Both the position numbers and the translations under genes were made by a program. Shown here one piece after another: positions 24,687 to 37,638 of a stretch of DNA of 64,000 bases (position 1 is its first letter; each line of letters begins with the position of its first letter). The stretch is from Trebouxia sp. TZW2008 (Eukaryota > Chlorophyta > Trebouxiophyceae > Trebouxiales > Trebouxiaceae). The notes below the pieces were generated by a model, which was given only the letters and a program-made list of their open reading frames with translations, was not told the origin of the DNA and did not search any database. The stretch covers positions 92,479 through 156,478 of the forward strand of contig BDIU01000138.1 of the NCBI GenBank assembly GCA_002118135.1, written 5' to 3'.

Positions 24687-25538
24687 GCGTCAATCACTTT
24701 TTGAGAATGCCTTTCTGTGCTTTTCTTTTCCATTGTGCAGGATGATGCAAATTTGCTCTATGTGTGCTGCAAGAGGTAGACTTTTTTCAAAGATGTGTCG
24801 CGGGTTTGGCAGTATACATGTATGTGTTCAAGAGTTGGCAGTATGTATAGGTGTAATTGCATCACACAGCATCAATGCTATGTCATGTAAAGGGATTCAC
24901 GTGGTCAGTTGGGTTCAGTTTGTGATCTGAAGGGTTGTGTTGAGGGCGCATTTAAGTGTGCAGGATGGCGTTGACCTTGTTTTTGGCGATATTTGTTTGG
25001 TGGCAGCGTTTGATGGAGTTGCACTTCCATTTGCAGTAAATATTTTCTGCAGATTGTGAAACAGCATTTAGTGTTACGCCTGAACGCCTGTTGGTGCATC
25101 AATTGAGATTTGCCAGACGTTGTTACAGTGCGCCTGTGAATTGACAGGCTTGCAAGCTAAGAAGCAAGCTGCTCAATCCTCCATCTCTACAGCTTGCAAT
25201 TTGATGGATTGTTTAGTGCTGAGCCTTCACTACCAAGTTGAACGAGATCGGCACCAGTGTAGTACTGCTATCACTGTTTCTGCATTTTTCCACGCACGTG
25301 TACAGACTGTCAGTCATGATCCACATGGGTGTCCTTGCTTTGCTGCTCATCGTCGTCGTAGATTCAAGGATTGCCATTGCTTGGAACAGCACAGAACAAT
25401 AGAAGATGAACCGGCGCTCACAACAACATGATTCTCGCCGAGAAATTCTCGGGCCTGATTCAGTCTAGTCTGTGAGTATTGGCAGTCGAGGAAGTGAGAC
25501 AAGGGCGCGTGCCATTTTATGCCGCTGATTCGCATGGC
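24687..25538. other. Intergenic, gene A to nicotinamidase
   Basis: No supported gene. Contains the 3' region of gene A and the promoter of the nicotinamidase. The last 150 bases before its ATG are GC-richer, as at other gene starts in this window. Confidence 0.5.
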
Positions 25539-26281
25539 ATGTCGAAGCGGGCTTTGCTGGTTATTGACGTACAGCAAGACTTTCTGCCGGGCGGGGTGAT
25601 CGGGTCAAAGGACAAAGGAATCGTGCCCCTGATCTCTGAGCTTGTCGATAGTCAGCGCTTTGACTTCACAATAGCCACGCAAGACTGGCACCCCAAGGTG
25701 AATAAGTTTAAACAAAGCCTTGTGCCTAAATACACATGTGCATACATGCAGCTGGTATCGCACAGATGCAGAGCCTGCACTTACATTCGAGTCATGTGGA
25801 CAACCAGGCACATATCAGCTTTGCAGCTACGCATGGCAAGGAGCCTGGGCAGGAAATTGTAGTTGATGGCGTCACGTACCAGCTGTTTGTGGAGCACTGT
25901 TTGCAAGACAGCAAAGGAGCATGCTATCCTCCACAGCTTGAGCAACACCACTTCAGTAAAACCATAAAGAAGGGGAATGATGAGGACGATGAATGTTTCT
26001 CAGCATTTGCAAGCTTTGGCAAGCATAGGGACACTGGGTTGACACAGTACCTAACGCAGAATGATGTCAAGGAACTATACATTGCTGGCGTCACCCTGGA
26101 ACAGTGTGTTTTACACTCTGTCAAACATGCACTACAAACGGGGCTTGAGACATATCTGATAGAAGATGCATGTGCGCCTGTTGATGACAATGCAGAAAGG
26201 CAGACGCTGCAGTACCTGCAAAGCCTTGGTGCCAAATTGGTCTTGTCCAAACAACTGTTTGACAGCTCCCCAAGTCGCTGA
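25539..26281 (+). CDS. Nicotinamidase (Pnc1-type, isochorismatase-fold)
   Basis: Hydrolyses nicotinamide to nicotinate and ammonia in NAD salvage. Two exons, 25539-25697 and 25808-26281, join in phase to 210 residues, the usual size. The start at 25539 (MSKRALLVIDVQQDF) fits the family; an in-frame upstream extension lacks an ATG. Catalytic triad by position: D10 in VIDVQQDF, K107 in KKG before the CFSAF segment, C152 in GVTLEQC. Metal ligands: D49 and H51 in DWHP, and H82 in VEHC. The ligand segment reads VEHC where many homologues have PxHC, a mild deviation. In phase with neighbouring gene A but clearly separate; no exon-edge duplication was seen here. Confidence 0.92.
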
Positions 26282-27147
26282 TGATTGACTGAATCACTGG
26301 TAGATGTCAATACTGTTGTGCATTTTAAGCCTTGGCTCTCTGCCATAACCTGCGCCTTGATGTATACACTTGGCACTGAGGTTCTGCTGCAGTGAATTTG
26401 TTTCAGCGGGATTCATGTTTGTTCATACTTGACCATGCAAAGTTTGTTTGACAAACAATATGTTGATTGCTGCGTTTATGGCAGCAAACCTGTCCTGCTC
26501 TGGGTCGTGGCTCTTACTAGGACCCCTGAAGGTAGAACAGCCTGACTTGCTGCAGTCTTCAGTGCATCACAACTGTGTCACGACCTGATATGGCTCAAAA
26601 AGTCTATTTGCATCAAGCGTGAAACAAAAGGCAGCACATATGCAATTCCTTCACGGATGGGACCAAAATGAGCCTGCATGCGCAGTGCGCTGCAACTATC
26701 ATGGCCTGCTGACAAATCCAGCATCTGCAAGTATATGGTAGCGTCAGCTGAGCTTGCAAGCTGTGCTTTCGGTTGCCTGTCTTTGCAGCAAGATGCTGGA
26801 CATGCTTTTCTGACGACTGTAGCGGATGCTAACAACCGATGGCAATTTGGAGGCTGGCAGAAACGCAGCAGATGCTTCGACCCTTCTGTTCTGTGCATCA
26901 ATTCCATGTTTTGCATCAATTTTGCAGCTCCTGCAGCACAGAGCCTCACAATGTTATGTAACAATGTGTCACAGTCGTAAATGCTGTGGCGGGCAACTGC
27001 CACAGCTGCGGCTTACTCAGAGGGGCGTTCTGACCGATTTAGAGCCCAATTCGCCCCGTTTCGTACGCTTTCGGGGATTCTGAAGCGTACAGGCAAAAGC
27101 TTTGCAGCAAAGCTTGTAATTCTTGCTTGGATAAAGCAGGCCTGAAC
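26282..27147. other. Intergenic, nicotinamidase to gene B
   Basis: No supported gene; open frames are short and not protein-like. The GC-richer 27000-27147 probably holds the gene B promoter or 5' UTR. Confidence 0.5.
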
Positions 27148-30100
27148 ATGGCGGAAGGGCTCCCGAGCGTACCGCGCGAACTCGAGGGCGTGCCTCCGGA
27201 TGTTCTGCAGGTGACACAGGGCCCCAATAACACTCGCTCTTCGGCGAGGCCACGCTCGCTCGAACGAAAGCTGCTGCTGACCCGACCAGTGTGTTGCGTC
27301 GCAGCGTCACGTGTCAGAGTGTGTCCGCTATGCACTGGACCTGTTGCGCAATGACGTTGCCATACCTGAGCAAGCGGTATCCCGCGTCTTGGACCAGATG
27401 TCCGCATCCGGACTGCAAGGAGGTCGGGTGAGGCCACCCGATAAACCGGTTCAACAGAGCGAGACCGGCTTGGAGCTCGTCTTTGGACATCAATGCCTGT
27501 AGGTCACACAACCTTCGTTCAACGCAGTCTGTTGCAAGTCGCTGCTGTACTTTGTAGCACCACCTAGGCTTGCCGAGTGCTGATCACTGATTCGACTATG
27601 CTGACACCGTCCTGTACGCATGGGGCCAGGAACAAGACATGCCTGTCTGGCAACACAAAGTGCGATCTTTGCGAGCGCAACCCCAACAAGCGGTGCGAGC
27701 TGAGCCGAAACTTTGCCATCAAGCACCAGGAGGGTAAACAGCTGCTAGCAGCTTGCAATGCCCCGGTCAAGCTTTTTGTGCGTGGGCTAAAGACCCCTCA
27801 GGAGCAAGCAGACCCAAATGCACCCAGCACATCAAGCAATCAGCCTGCTGTGCATCCATCTGATATCATCATCGAGGTGAATTTTACTGCATGGACTTTC
27901 AATGTTCACCAAGCTCGGACATCTTTGAGCCAGCAGGTATGTGCTGTGCTGTAGAGTGCTGGGTAGATTTTGCTCCCTGTCAGTCTGCCTCAAGCACAAG
28001 CCGACCCGCTGCAGCTAAGCGACGCAACCCTGTACTGCTTCCAAGCTCAATGCAATCCGACATGTCATGACATGTCAGACCTGTTCCTGCACTGACTCTG
28101 CTCAACAGCGCCAAGGATGCAAGCAAGCGTCAGCTAGTGACACGACAGAATTCTGGCTGTGGTTTTTCACTTTTTGAAAGCACCAAGCATGCAAGCAAGA
28201 AGTGTGTGCTGTTGACAGGCCAGACCTCTGCTTGCAATTCTCGTTGCTCAAGAGTGCAAAGCACACAAGCAAGATTCAAGCTAAGACATGCCAGAATGCT
28301 GCGTGCAGTTTTCCTTGCTTGAAAGCCCCAAGCATGCAAGCAGCCATCAACTTGTGACATGTCCAAGGTTTCCGCAAAGCATGCAAGTAACTCTTATTTG
28401 TGAAATGCCACAACTCTGCCTGCAGTGCTTGTTGTTTTTGCAGCATCAAGCATGCGAGCAATCGTCAAGCTTTAAACATCATGTGACATCATTTGACATC
28501 GTCTAACATGAAGTGACATGCTAGAACTGTGCCTGCAGCTCTCCTTGCTTGACAGCGCCAAGCATACGAGCAAGTGTCAAGCTGTGCACATTATGTGACA
28601 TCATTTGATATCGTCTAACATGATGTGACATGCTAGAACGGTACCTGCAGTTCTCCTTGCTTGACAGCGCCAAGCATGCAAGCAAGTGTCAAGCTGTGCA
28701 CATTATGTGACATCATTTAATATCGTCTTACATGATGTGACATGCTAGAACTGTGCCTGCAGTTCTCCTTGCTTGACAGCGCCAAGCATGCGAGCAAGTG
28801 TCAAGGGCTGCATGATGATGCCTCCCTGACTGAAGAGCAGCTGAAGTCGTGTGAAGTGCTGGACTGCACCAGTGACAGGGAGAAGAAGAAGGACCCCTCT
28901 GCAAGCAAGGTATTGATGCTGCCCTCTTCCAATCAATCACATTCTCATGGCTGTCATGGCAAGTTCTCACATGTCATGTCCTGGACTGCACTAGTAACAG
29001 AGAGAGGAAGGAAGACCCTGCTGCAAGCAAGGTATTGCTGCTCCCCTCTTCCAGTCAACCACATCCTCAAGGCAGTCATGGCAAATCTCAACATGTCATG
29101 TGCTGGACTGCACTATGGTGACTAGCTAGTGACAGAGACAGCAAGGAAGGCCCTGCTGCAATCAAGGTCAATGCTGCCTGTAACATGGCAACATTGAGTT
29201 TGATGGCAGTCAAGCAAACCTCAATGTGCAGCAAAATCAGATTACATGTCAGCTGGTGCAGTGTTCCAGAAGTGTTCCTCACGTACACATGTATGCCAAG
29301 GGTTTGAAATTGCCATAGCTGCTAGGTGTATGTGATACGGAATGCAGACACATGGTGCTGAAACAAGCCAGATCAAACAAGACAGTCTCTTCTCACACTT
29401 TCCTGGACAAATCGCCACATCTTGAACCTTTCAGCTGACCAGGCATCTCAATTTGCACAATGCATTGTTGCTTGATGTCGGGAGCAAGGGATGTCACCAC
29501 ACGTACACACACACACATAGAAGACTTACTCGAAAAACACTTTAGAAAGAATATGGCTCCACTGATCAATTTCTGCTGGAAGAACTTTGATACAAAACAA
29601 ATTTCTGTCTCTGACAATTCCAAAGTTTGTCAATGTCCAGATTATTGTTACCAGAGACAGTTGCTTGTAGGTAAAGGAGCAATTGCTGAGAGGGGTGACC
29701 AGCGAGGCAGAGACTACAGCAGCACTCAGGGTCAGGAAACGCTTGAGCATCCAAATGGACACCGTTGTGGATGTGCAGGCCATGAGTGAGTGCCTCATTT
29801 ACCGCCGTTCATAACTGTGCTGTCATCTGCAGTCATGCTCGTGTAGCTGTAGGAGCACCAGTCAGAATCACATATGGGATCATCACTACATCTACATCTA
29901 AGATGTCCAAACACATAGGAGTCAGATCAAGCTCAAACTGTTTCATTGACCAGAATCATATCGTTGGGCAATATCTGAACGCTACATTTGCAGCTCATGC
30001 TGTCCTGCATCTGCATGTTTCACTTCAAGCAAAAGCCTTGCGGCAGAGCTGCATGGACTCAAGACGGCATGCTAGATGGCTTACTCAAGCGTGTGTGCCT

Positions 30101-33100
30101 GCCACTGTGGAACTTCTAAAGCTTCCTTGGACAAAACTTGTGCTCGAGTCTGTCATACATCCACGCTTGTGAGCTGTGCAATTGCCCTCAATCAAAACAC
30201 ATCGTCAAAATACTCAGCTGCGCACAATCAAGCCATGTACAGCGCAAAGCTATTGGTGCTGCTGATCCGCATGCAGTGACACATGCCTTCATACATCATC
30301 ATAAAGTTGCTTGATGTGATGTGTTACGACATGCAGGAAACTCTTTTGCCAGGCTGAGTCAGACCAACTGCTACAAGCTTCTTGCGCGTGCCATCAGCGC
30401 TCACTCTGGGAAAGTGCTGGGGCACAAGGTCTCAGAAGGCTTCAATGTATGCCAACCTCTCTTTCGCTGACTGCACTGCACTGCATTGCTTGTTTGCGGA
30501 CAGACATCACGCTTTAGCTCTTGCAGTCTCACAATAAGCCCTGCTTCATGATGCAAATCTTTCAGAAACCAGTTTGCAACAGCTGCAGCATGACACTGTG
30601 ATGTTGCATGCATCAACCCTGTCATGCGTGGTCATCTGCATCTTGTCAAAGTCAGTCAAAGCTTTTCCTGTTTGTGGTGCAAACCTGTGCCCTTGCAACT
30701 GCCTGAATGGACTGTTAGGCCAGCACTCACAAGGCGTTCCTTCACACGCTGACCAACCTGAAGCTCATGCGGGGTGTTTGCAAGCCAAGCAGCTTCTATA
30801 GCTTAGGCAAGAGAATGTCTGCAGACATCAACAATTGCCAAGGTCAATGCATACGCATAGCATCGCACAAGCTACTGCTTTCTGCTGTCGTAAACAACAG
30901 TGATGAATTTGACTCTGTTAGAGACTCGATTCTATCAGGCCAACTGGACATTTGAGGTCTTCTGCTTCAGGTGACCACATGCCGGGTGGTGGGCAGCCGC
31001 AAGGTAGCTATCCCCAAGATGGATGACTCAGTGGAGAAGCTGGAGGAATGTGGCAAGAACCATGTGCTGAAGCTGGCGGATATCACTGACTATGCCAAGA
31101 AGCAGGACCCTCCTATCTCGCTGCCGCGGGGCCTCATTAGGCATGTCACATGCGGTGAGGCCCTAATTATGCAGCCTGCAATGACAGTGAATCCTTATGA
31201 AGTGTTCATAAGCCCTCACTCCTTGAGGCACAGGTTCATACAACTTGGTGTCAGTTTGGTGTCATGCCTGCATGACAGGACTGATGCCACACGCCCCCAG
31301 CAATTCTGCCAGACTGCGCAATATATCACTGCTGCACTACTGCAACATGCACACATGCTTTGCTTTTGCAGCGGAGGACTACGTCCTGCTGAGGGACCAG
31401 GGGCAGGCTTGTCCCTGATTTTTCATGCAGGACTTCAATTAGATTGACATGTCTGGAACACCTACACATGCTTTGCACGCTGTGCAGTTGAGGATTGGAT
31501 CCTGCTGAGACAGTATTTGGAGCAGTGCCAGGCCTGTCACACACATTTCAGACAGGCATTGCTGCCAGTCATCACAATTTGAAAGTGCGCCTGCATAACA
31601 CCTGAACATGCTTTGCATGCTTTGCAGTGGAGGACTACATCCTGCTGCGGCAGCACTTGGGTCAGTGGCAGGCTTGTCCCACAGCATTTAGGCAGGCATT
31701 GCCGCCAGTCGTCACAGTTTGAAATCACGCCTGCATAACACCTGAACATGCTTTGCATGCTTTGCAGTGGAGGACTACATGCTGCTGCGGCAGCACTTGG
31801 GTCAGTGGCAGGCTTGTCCCACAGCATTTAGGCGGGCATTGTCACAGTTTGAAATCACCCTGCATAACACCTGAACATGCTTTGCATGCTTTGCAGTGGA
31901 GGACTACATCCTGCTGCGGCAGCACTTGGGTCAGCGGCAGGCTTGTCCCACAGCTTTTAGGCGGGCATTGCCGCCAGTCGTCACAGTTTGAAATCACGCC
32001 TGCATAACACCTGAACATGCTTTGCATGCTTTGCAGTGGAGGACTACATCCTGCTGCGGCAGCACTTGGGTCAGTGGCAGGCTTGTCCCACAGCATTTAG
32101 GCGGGCATTGTCACAGTTTGAAATCACGCCTGCATAACACCTGAACATGCTTTGCATGCTTTGCAGTGGAGGACTACATCCTGCTGCGGCAGCACTTGGG
32201 TCAGCGGCAGGCTTGTCCCACAGCATTTCGGCGGGCATTGCCGCCAGTCGTCACAGTTTGAAATCACGCCTGCATAACACCTGAACATGCTTTGCATGCT
32301 TTGCAGTGGAGGACTACATCCTGCTGCGGCAGCACTTAGATCAGTGGCAGGCTTGTCCCACAGCATTCAGGCGGGAGTTGCTACCAACACCCACTGAGGT
32401 GCATCTTGACAAGGCGGTCGGCTGGGACGACAGGGCTAGGATCTGGTGGGATTCAGAGTCAATGTATGGGCTGATGTATGCCTGCCGCCAAGCACAGATT
32501 CAGTGGATTCCCAACCTGCCAGAAGGTGAGGTTTATCCCCCCCCCCAAAACTCTGAACTCTTGTGCTCAGATCTTGTGAAGGTTGGTGACAATAGTCTTT
32601 ACATTGATCTCAACATGCAGCAGCACGATCTCAATCTGCCAGAAGGTGAGGGTTCTTCCTCTCACGCAAAGTCCTCACCAGCAGGTTGTGGAGCAGTTTG
32701 TGTCCTTACACTGATACATGCACGAATTCAGGGGAGTCACAAACCTTCCTGAAGGTGAGTGCTGACACCAAGTGTAGAGCAATGGCTGTGCACTTGACTT
32801 GGCTGCAGCGGTTGCTATTTTGCATCATGCAAAAGCTAGTCTGAGTGTAGCTGTCATGCGTTCACCTTTGCATGCTGCACATTGTGTTGCAACAGAACCA
32901 TCAGAAAGTGCCCTCAGAAGACAACTGGATGCTGGGTGGTTACGATGCAATGCTTTGCTTGTTTGAATATGCACTGCATGACATGAGCTTCACCGCATGC
33001 TTTTTGCTGCAACGACACCACAGCATCTTGGCAGCCCTTTGTATGATCTAGTGATGTTCCGACCTGTACCATGCAAGTGCAGTGCTGATGCAATGCCTGC

Positions 33101-36100
33101 CCCATGGAGAAGTGGCCTTGAGCCTAGTACCTGATCTGGCCTGCAGTGGCGCACATCTGGCGGCAGGCTTAGCCAGGACAGCCTTTGCTCTATTCCAAAC
33201 ATGAGGATCACCCCTCTGAAAACCTTGAGTAACTGACTTGCAGTGCTGATGCAACGCCTCCCTCATGCAGGGGTGGCCTTGAGCCTGGTGCCTGACGTTA
33301 CAAGCAGTGGCACAGATCTGGCGGCAGGCTTAGCCAGGAAAGCCTTTGTTCTGTTTCCAAATTATGGAACACTACGCCAAACACCTTGTGTAACTGACTT
33401 GCAGTGCTGATGCAACGCCTGCCTGATGGAGGAGTGGACTTGAGCCTGGTGCCTGACCTCACAAGCAGTGGCGCAGATCTGGCAGCAGGCCAGGAAAGCC
33501 TTTGCTCTTTTCCAACAATGAGGAACCCCACTCTGAAAGTCTTGTGTAACTGACTTGCAGTGCTGATGCAACGCCTGCCTCATGGAGGAGTGGCCTTGAG
33601 CCTGGTGCCTGACCTCACAAGCAGTGGGACAGACCTGGTGACAGGCTTAGCCAGGAAGGCCTTTGCAGATTGGCAGCAGCAGTCTCACACTGGCTGGAGC
33701 GCTGCTCAAGTGGACATTGCAGCTATCTGCCTGCGCCTGCACCACAAGCTGCAGGTACATTTTTGTCTTGCCATGGCAGGGATGACTGCGTAGCATTGGG
33801 CAGATGCAAAACAAAACATACCGCCACTGCTCGTTGAGCTTAGCAGTGCTGAGTTGGCAGCATTTTGCTGAGTTGGCAGCATTTTGCTGAGTTGGCAGCA
33901 TTTTGCTGAGTTGAATGAGCAGTAGTAGTGAGTCTCAGGTTGCATCTAACTGCTCTCTGTGGCTGAAAGCATTTGCCAAGTGTACCCTTGCCTTGAGCTT
34001 CTTCAAGATACTAAGCCTTGACAAATCTGCTGCCAAAACTCACCTGAAACTTTGCTGAAATATACTTGAATGCGGCATGTGGCATCTTGATGGTCTGCTT
34101 CCTGTTACTCTGCTTCCGGCACAGCCGTCTGCAACAGTTGTACTATTTGACCTGAGATTGTTTGCTCTGCAGCATGTACAAGGGTGCAGTTTGACACTGT
34201 CAAGCACAGAGTACACCAGCCTGCTTCAGTCTGATGCAACACTAGCCCAAGCCTCCACCCCTGAGCTGCAAGACCCCTCCCAATCCCCCCTAGCAGGCCC
34301 CCAACCACCCCCCTCACCCCTCGAGTTCCCACAGCTGTTAGTCCAGCCGCCACAGCTGGACAACCGGTTGCCACAGCCAGACCTGCAGCTGCCAACGCTG
34401 GAGCCAGGGCTGCCACAGCTGAATCATTGGCCGCCCTCAGGGCCCTTGTCGCCGCAATTTCCGCCATCATTCCAGCATGATACCTTGTCCAGGCGCATTC
34501 AAATTCAAAGCCAGCCGAGCTCTCTTCGAGTAGACCAAAGCGGAGCAGCAGAGGTTCCCTCCTGGGATGTAAGCACTGACTCGCATCAGACATTTAATTC
34601 AGCTGTCACTCACCACCTTGACTCCCCTCAGACAATGCCAGCTCTGGGGCTGAGTCAGCTTCCAGGCATAACTACCAACACTCACAGCTTCCTGCCGCCT
34701 CACCAGCTGCCTCACAGCTACCAGACCTTCCAGCATGACGTGACCTCTCCCCTTGCACATGTACCATACCCCAGCATGCAGTACAATCCGTTTGAACACT
34801 ACCAACACCATCCATCAGCAATGCCAGGAATTCCGACACAAGCCCTACCAGCTGGCCTTCATATGGACACCAGTCACATCTTTGGCGCCAACGAGTTTCC
34901 CACCCAGCGGGCCGCCTCAGATCCCGCCTCAATTTCCCGCCGTTTCAGTGCCCAGACCAACATGTACAGCACCTTGTCGCCGCATGCGTCAGCACCCATC
35001 AGGGCTTCACTCCCCCTGAGTGAAGCTGGTAGCAGGTTGCATTCAGCAACCCCAGCAGAGCTTCAGGCATACAGGGATCAACTGAATGCTGCTAGGAGTG
35101 GCTTGCAGTCCGCTAGGCCAGTAGACCTTGGGGTGTACAGCGGTCAGTTGGTGGACGCAAGCAGCGAGATGGATTCATCCAACCCGGTTGACATTCAGGC
35201 ATACAGAGAGCAGCTGACTGATGCCAGCAGCGGGAGAGGTTCAGCAACCCCAGCAGAGCTGCAAGCATACAGGGATCACTTGCATCATCATAGTCTTGGA
35301 CAGTGCAGTGAGGCAAACCTGGAACAGCCCTTCCAGGGCTTCTTGCAGCTGCCCCAGCATGTGGTGCAAATGCCCCATGGCGAGCAGCCGCAGCCCCTGC
35401 ATGGGCATGTAGTGCAGGATGGATCCCAGCACGGGGCCCAGGGCTACGCCTCACAGCCTCAGGGCAATTCCCAGCACGGAGCTCAGGGCTACGCCTCACA
35501 GCCCTCGGGCAGTTCCGAGCACGGAGCTCAGGGCTACGCCACACAGCCCCAGGGCAGTTCCCAGCACCAAGCCCACAGCATTACGCAGCCGCCCCAGAGT
35601 CTGAGGGAACTGGCTTCAAATGGTATATGGGCACTTGGACAGCTGGCTGGTGGGGCGCCAGCTGGCAACCAGGGCAGTGTGAGTCCTGACAGGCCCTATG
35701 TGCACAGCCAGACAATGCCCCCCGGCAGGGGCTATCAGAGAACTCCAAGCCTTAATGATAGAGGTATGCAAGCAAGCCTGCCTCATGACATCTCTCCTAC
35801 TGCGCATTGCATTTTCATTGAAGAGCAAACAATCTTTTCTACCTCTTGGCTTGCACTAGATCATTTTGCACCTGCAAAACAACCGCTGTAGACAACGTTG
35901 TTTGTTGTTTGTTTGCCATTGAAGACGGCACCCAATGCAGCTATTGTCTACCAAAGCTCATCTGATGCCTGATTATAGCTTGCTTCACTGCAAGCTATCA
36001 ACTATATGTCAAGTAGCTGCAGCCCAAGCAGCGACTCTTGACTAAGTGCATGACAAATTACTGAAGCTGAATACTCACTACAGCGCTTGTGTTCTGCAGC

Positions 36101-37638
36101 GCCCAAGCGGCAGAATACAGCGCCAGCTCGCCCTCAATCTGATGACTCACACCTCTTCGACAATCACCCACAGCCAGCCACTGCATCCCACACCGCTGCA
36201 CCTACGTTCCTTGCCAGCAAAGCTTTGCCACAGGCAGACGTCAGGCATCCCAGCCTGGATCCCCCTGTGGGGGGGGCAACCCCAGAGGCGGGTCAGCCCC
36301 ATGACCCCAATCTGGCTGATTCCGAAGAGATGGCGCTTGTTACTACATCCAGGTTCTCGGCAGACGCCTTTGGGAGCTACCCTCAACAGTACCACATGCA
36401 GACAGCTAGCCCAAGTCCGTTTGAAATCATGCCAAAGCGGGTCGACCCATACTCGACATGGGTTCTCAGCGCAGACATAGACCAAGCAGCGGCCTGGATC
36501 AATGACGGCATCAAGGAGGGGTTACGTCATCTTAGTCGCGATGACATAAGGAACTGCCTGAGATCAGCCAAGACACCTGAACCTGAAGTTCCAGCTGACG
36601 AGGATGCTGCAAATCAGAATCAGCTGGCTGTTGTGCAGCCTAGCATTCAGCATGTGGTCATTCGGTTTGTGCTCAAGATGCGTGCACTGGCTAGGAGACG
36701 GCGTGTGGAGAGGGGAGATATTGAAGGCCTGCCAGGTCACTTGGAGCGGCGCTTAAGGCTACGCAGATGTGCTCTGGTTTGGGCTAAAGGTACAGTAACT
36801 TCTCTTGCCTTGTTACCAAGAGCCTTGTCCTTACATCAAAAATGCTCTGATATCAAGGATCTCTTTGCGGAGCAAATGCTGTTCATGCTTGCGCTTCCAA
36901 ACAAATGTTTGTTATACCTATCACACTGGCATGCATGACTGATGAGCTTGATGTCAGTAGGAGGGGGAAGTGATTGTCTGTACTAATTGATTGTTGCTGC
37001 GAAGAGGGTTGCACATTCTCAACGTAGGCCCTAATATGTGCGGCGTAAGGATCTCAATTGTTCTGCAATGCAAGTTCTGGCCTAGTGCCTTCTGACAAGC
37101 ACTTCTGCATGCAAACAGCATTTGCGCCGAGTCATGCTGGAACGCGAAATAATGCATCAACTCTTTTACAGAAAGCAATGCCATACAGTCATACTGTAGC
37201 CATGCACAACCTTGTATTTGCTGCACGCAACTTATGCGCAACAGTCAAATGAGGCCATACCAACATGCTGCTTTGGCAGCCTCAACCAAGTGAGCTGGAT
37301 TTGCAGAAACTTGCTGCATTATATGCAGTACCTGAGTGTGTGTGCGAACCTGTGCAGCGGTAGAAAGAGGACCAACCAACATGCTGCTTCGGCGGTCTCA
37401 GTCAAGTGAGCTGGATATGCACATGCTTTGGGAACCCACACCATCTGACCGCAGCGAAAGCGATCTTATGAGCCTTGGCGTCAGTTTGGTTGAGGAGATG
37501 CTCAATGGTGATGAAGAGATGCCAAGCAACTCAACAGATGATGCAGACAGCAGTCTGGTGCCCAATACAAGCTTGGCACATACGACAGCTAACCACGATA
37601 CGTTGTTGGGCATGTACCTTTCACCATGGCTCACTTGA
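27148..37638 (+). CDS. CBP60-like putative transcription regulator, paralogue B
   Basis: Exons in phase: 27148-27210 (start MAEGLPSVPRELEG), 27305-27498, 27630-27876, 28763-28909, one unresolved exon, 30337-30446, 30971-31154, 32307-32525, 33561-33754, 34173-35763, 36100-36789, 37358-37638. The unresolved exon must be 1 mod 3, which also makes the total divisible by three; about 1330 residues expected. Conserved half as in A: LELVF, Cys insertion (TC, CDLC, NPNKRC), IIIEFSLLDS, YKLLARAI, EKLEECGKNHVLKLADI, LMYACRQAQIQW, LARKAFADWQQQSHTGWS. The disordered half has repeats AELQAYRDQL and QHGAQGYASQPQ. A KR exon (APKRQNTAPARPQ) leads to a basic helix VIRFVLKMRALARRRR that resembles the CBP60 calmodulin-binding segment, then an acidic tail with LVEEMLNGDEEM. 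Function inferred. Confidence 0.7.
28140..29170 (+). repeat. Exon-edge arrays around gene B exon 28763-28909
   Basis: Upstream, acceptor plus exon-start copies (TGCAG, then TTCTCCTTGCTTGACAGCGC) begin at 28539 and 28651, exactly 112 bp apart and 112 bp before the intact exon at 28763. Older diverged copies lie near 28157, 28236, 28309 and 28426. Downstream, two donor-side copies of the exon end (CTGCAAGCAAGGTATTG) lie at about 28980-29035 and 29100-29170. Confidence 0.9.
31370..32306 (+). repeat. Seven partial copies of gene B exon 32307-32525, dimeric period
   Basis: Copies of TTTGCAG followed by the first 60-80 bases of the exon (GTGGAGGACTACATCCTGCT) start near 31372, 31488, 31628, 31768, 31897, 32037 and 32167; the intact exon starts at 32307. 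Periods in the recent part run 140, 129, 140, 130, 140, because CCGCCAGTCG is present in every other unit. Copies lack a donor and reach TGA within the unit. Confidence 0.95.
32600..32765 (+). repeat. Donor-side copies of gene B exon 32307-32525
   Basis: Two short copies of the exon end and donor (CTGCCAGAAGGTGAGG type) follow at about 32636-32650 and 32740-32758. Confidence 0.7.
33083..33560 (+). repeat. Three partial copies of gene B exon 33561-33754
   Basis: Acceptor plus exon-start copies begin at 33083, 33244 and 33405, period about 156-161 bp, each with GTGCTGATGCAACGCCT and GAGCCTGGTGCCTGAC. Each is followed by copied intron. The intact exon begins at 33561. Confidence 0.9.
33845..33915 (+). 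repeat. 19-bp minisatellite, three to four copies
   Basis: TGCTGAGTTGGCAGCATTT repeated in tandem in an intron of gene B. Confidence 0.9.
35050..35570 (+). repeat. Coding minisatellites in the disordered exon of gene B
   Basis: Two in-frame arrays. AELQAYRDQL-type units of about 60-63 bp lie at 35055-35285. QHGAQGYASQPQG units of about 60 bp, three to four copies, lie at 35430-35570. Neither occurs in paralogues A, C or D. Confidence 0.85.

Noticed and set aside
30770..30845. Candidate for the missing exon of gene B (ends ADINNCQ with donor GT)
   Set aside because: The end resembles the expected exon, but it lies after the following exon (30337-30446), so the order is wrong.
31370..32306. 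Regularly spaced repeats resembling a CRISPR array
   Set aside because: The units are exon-intron copies of the adjacent exon, repeats are longer than spacers, and the genome is eukaryotic.
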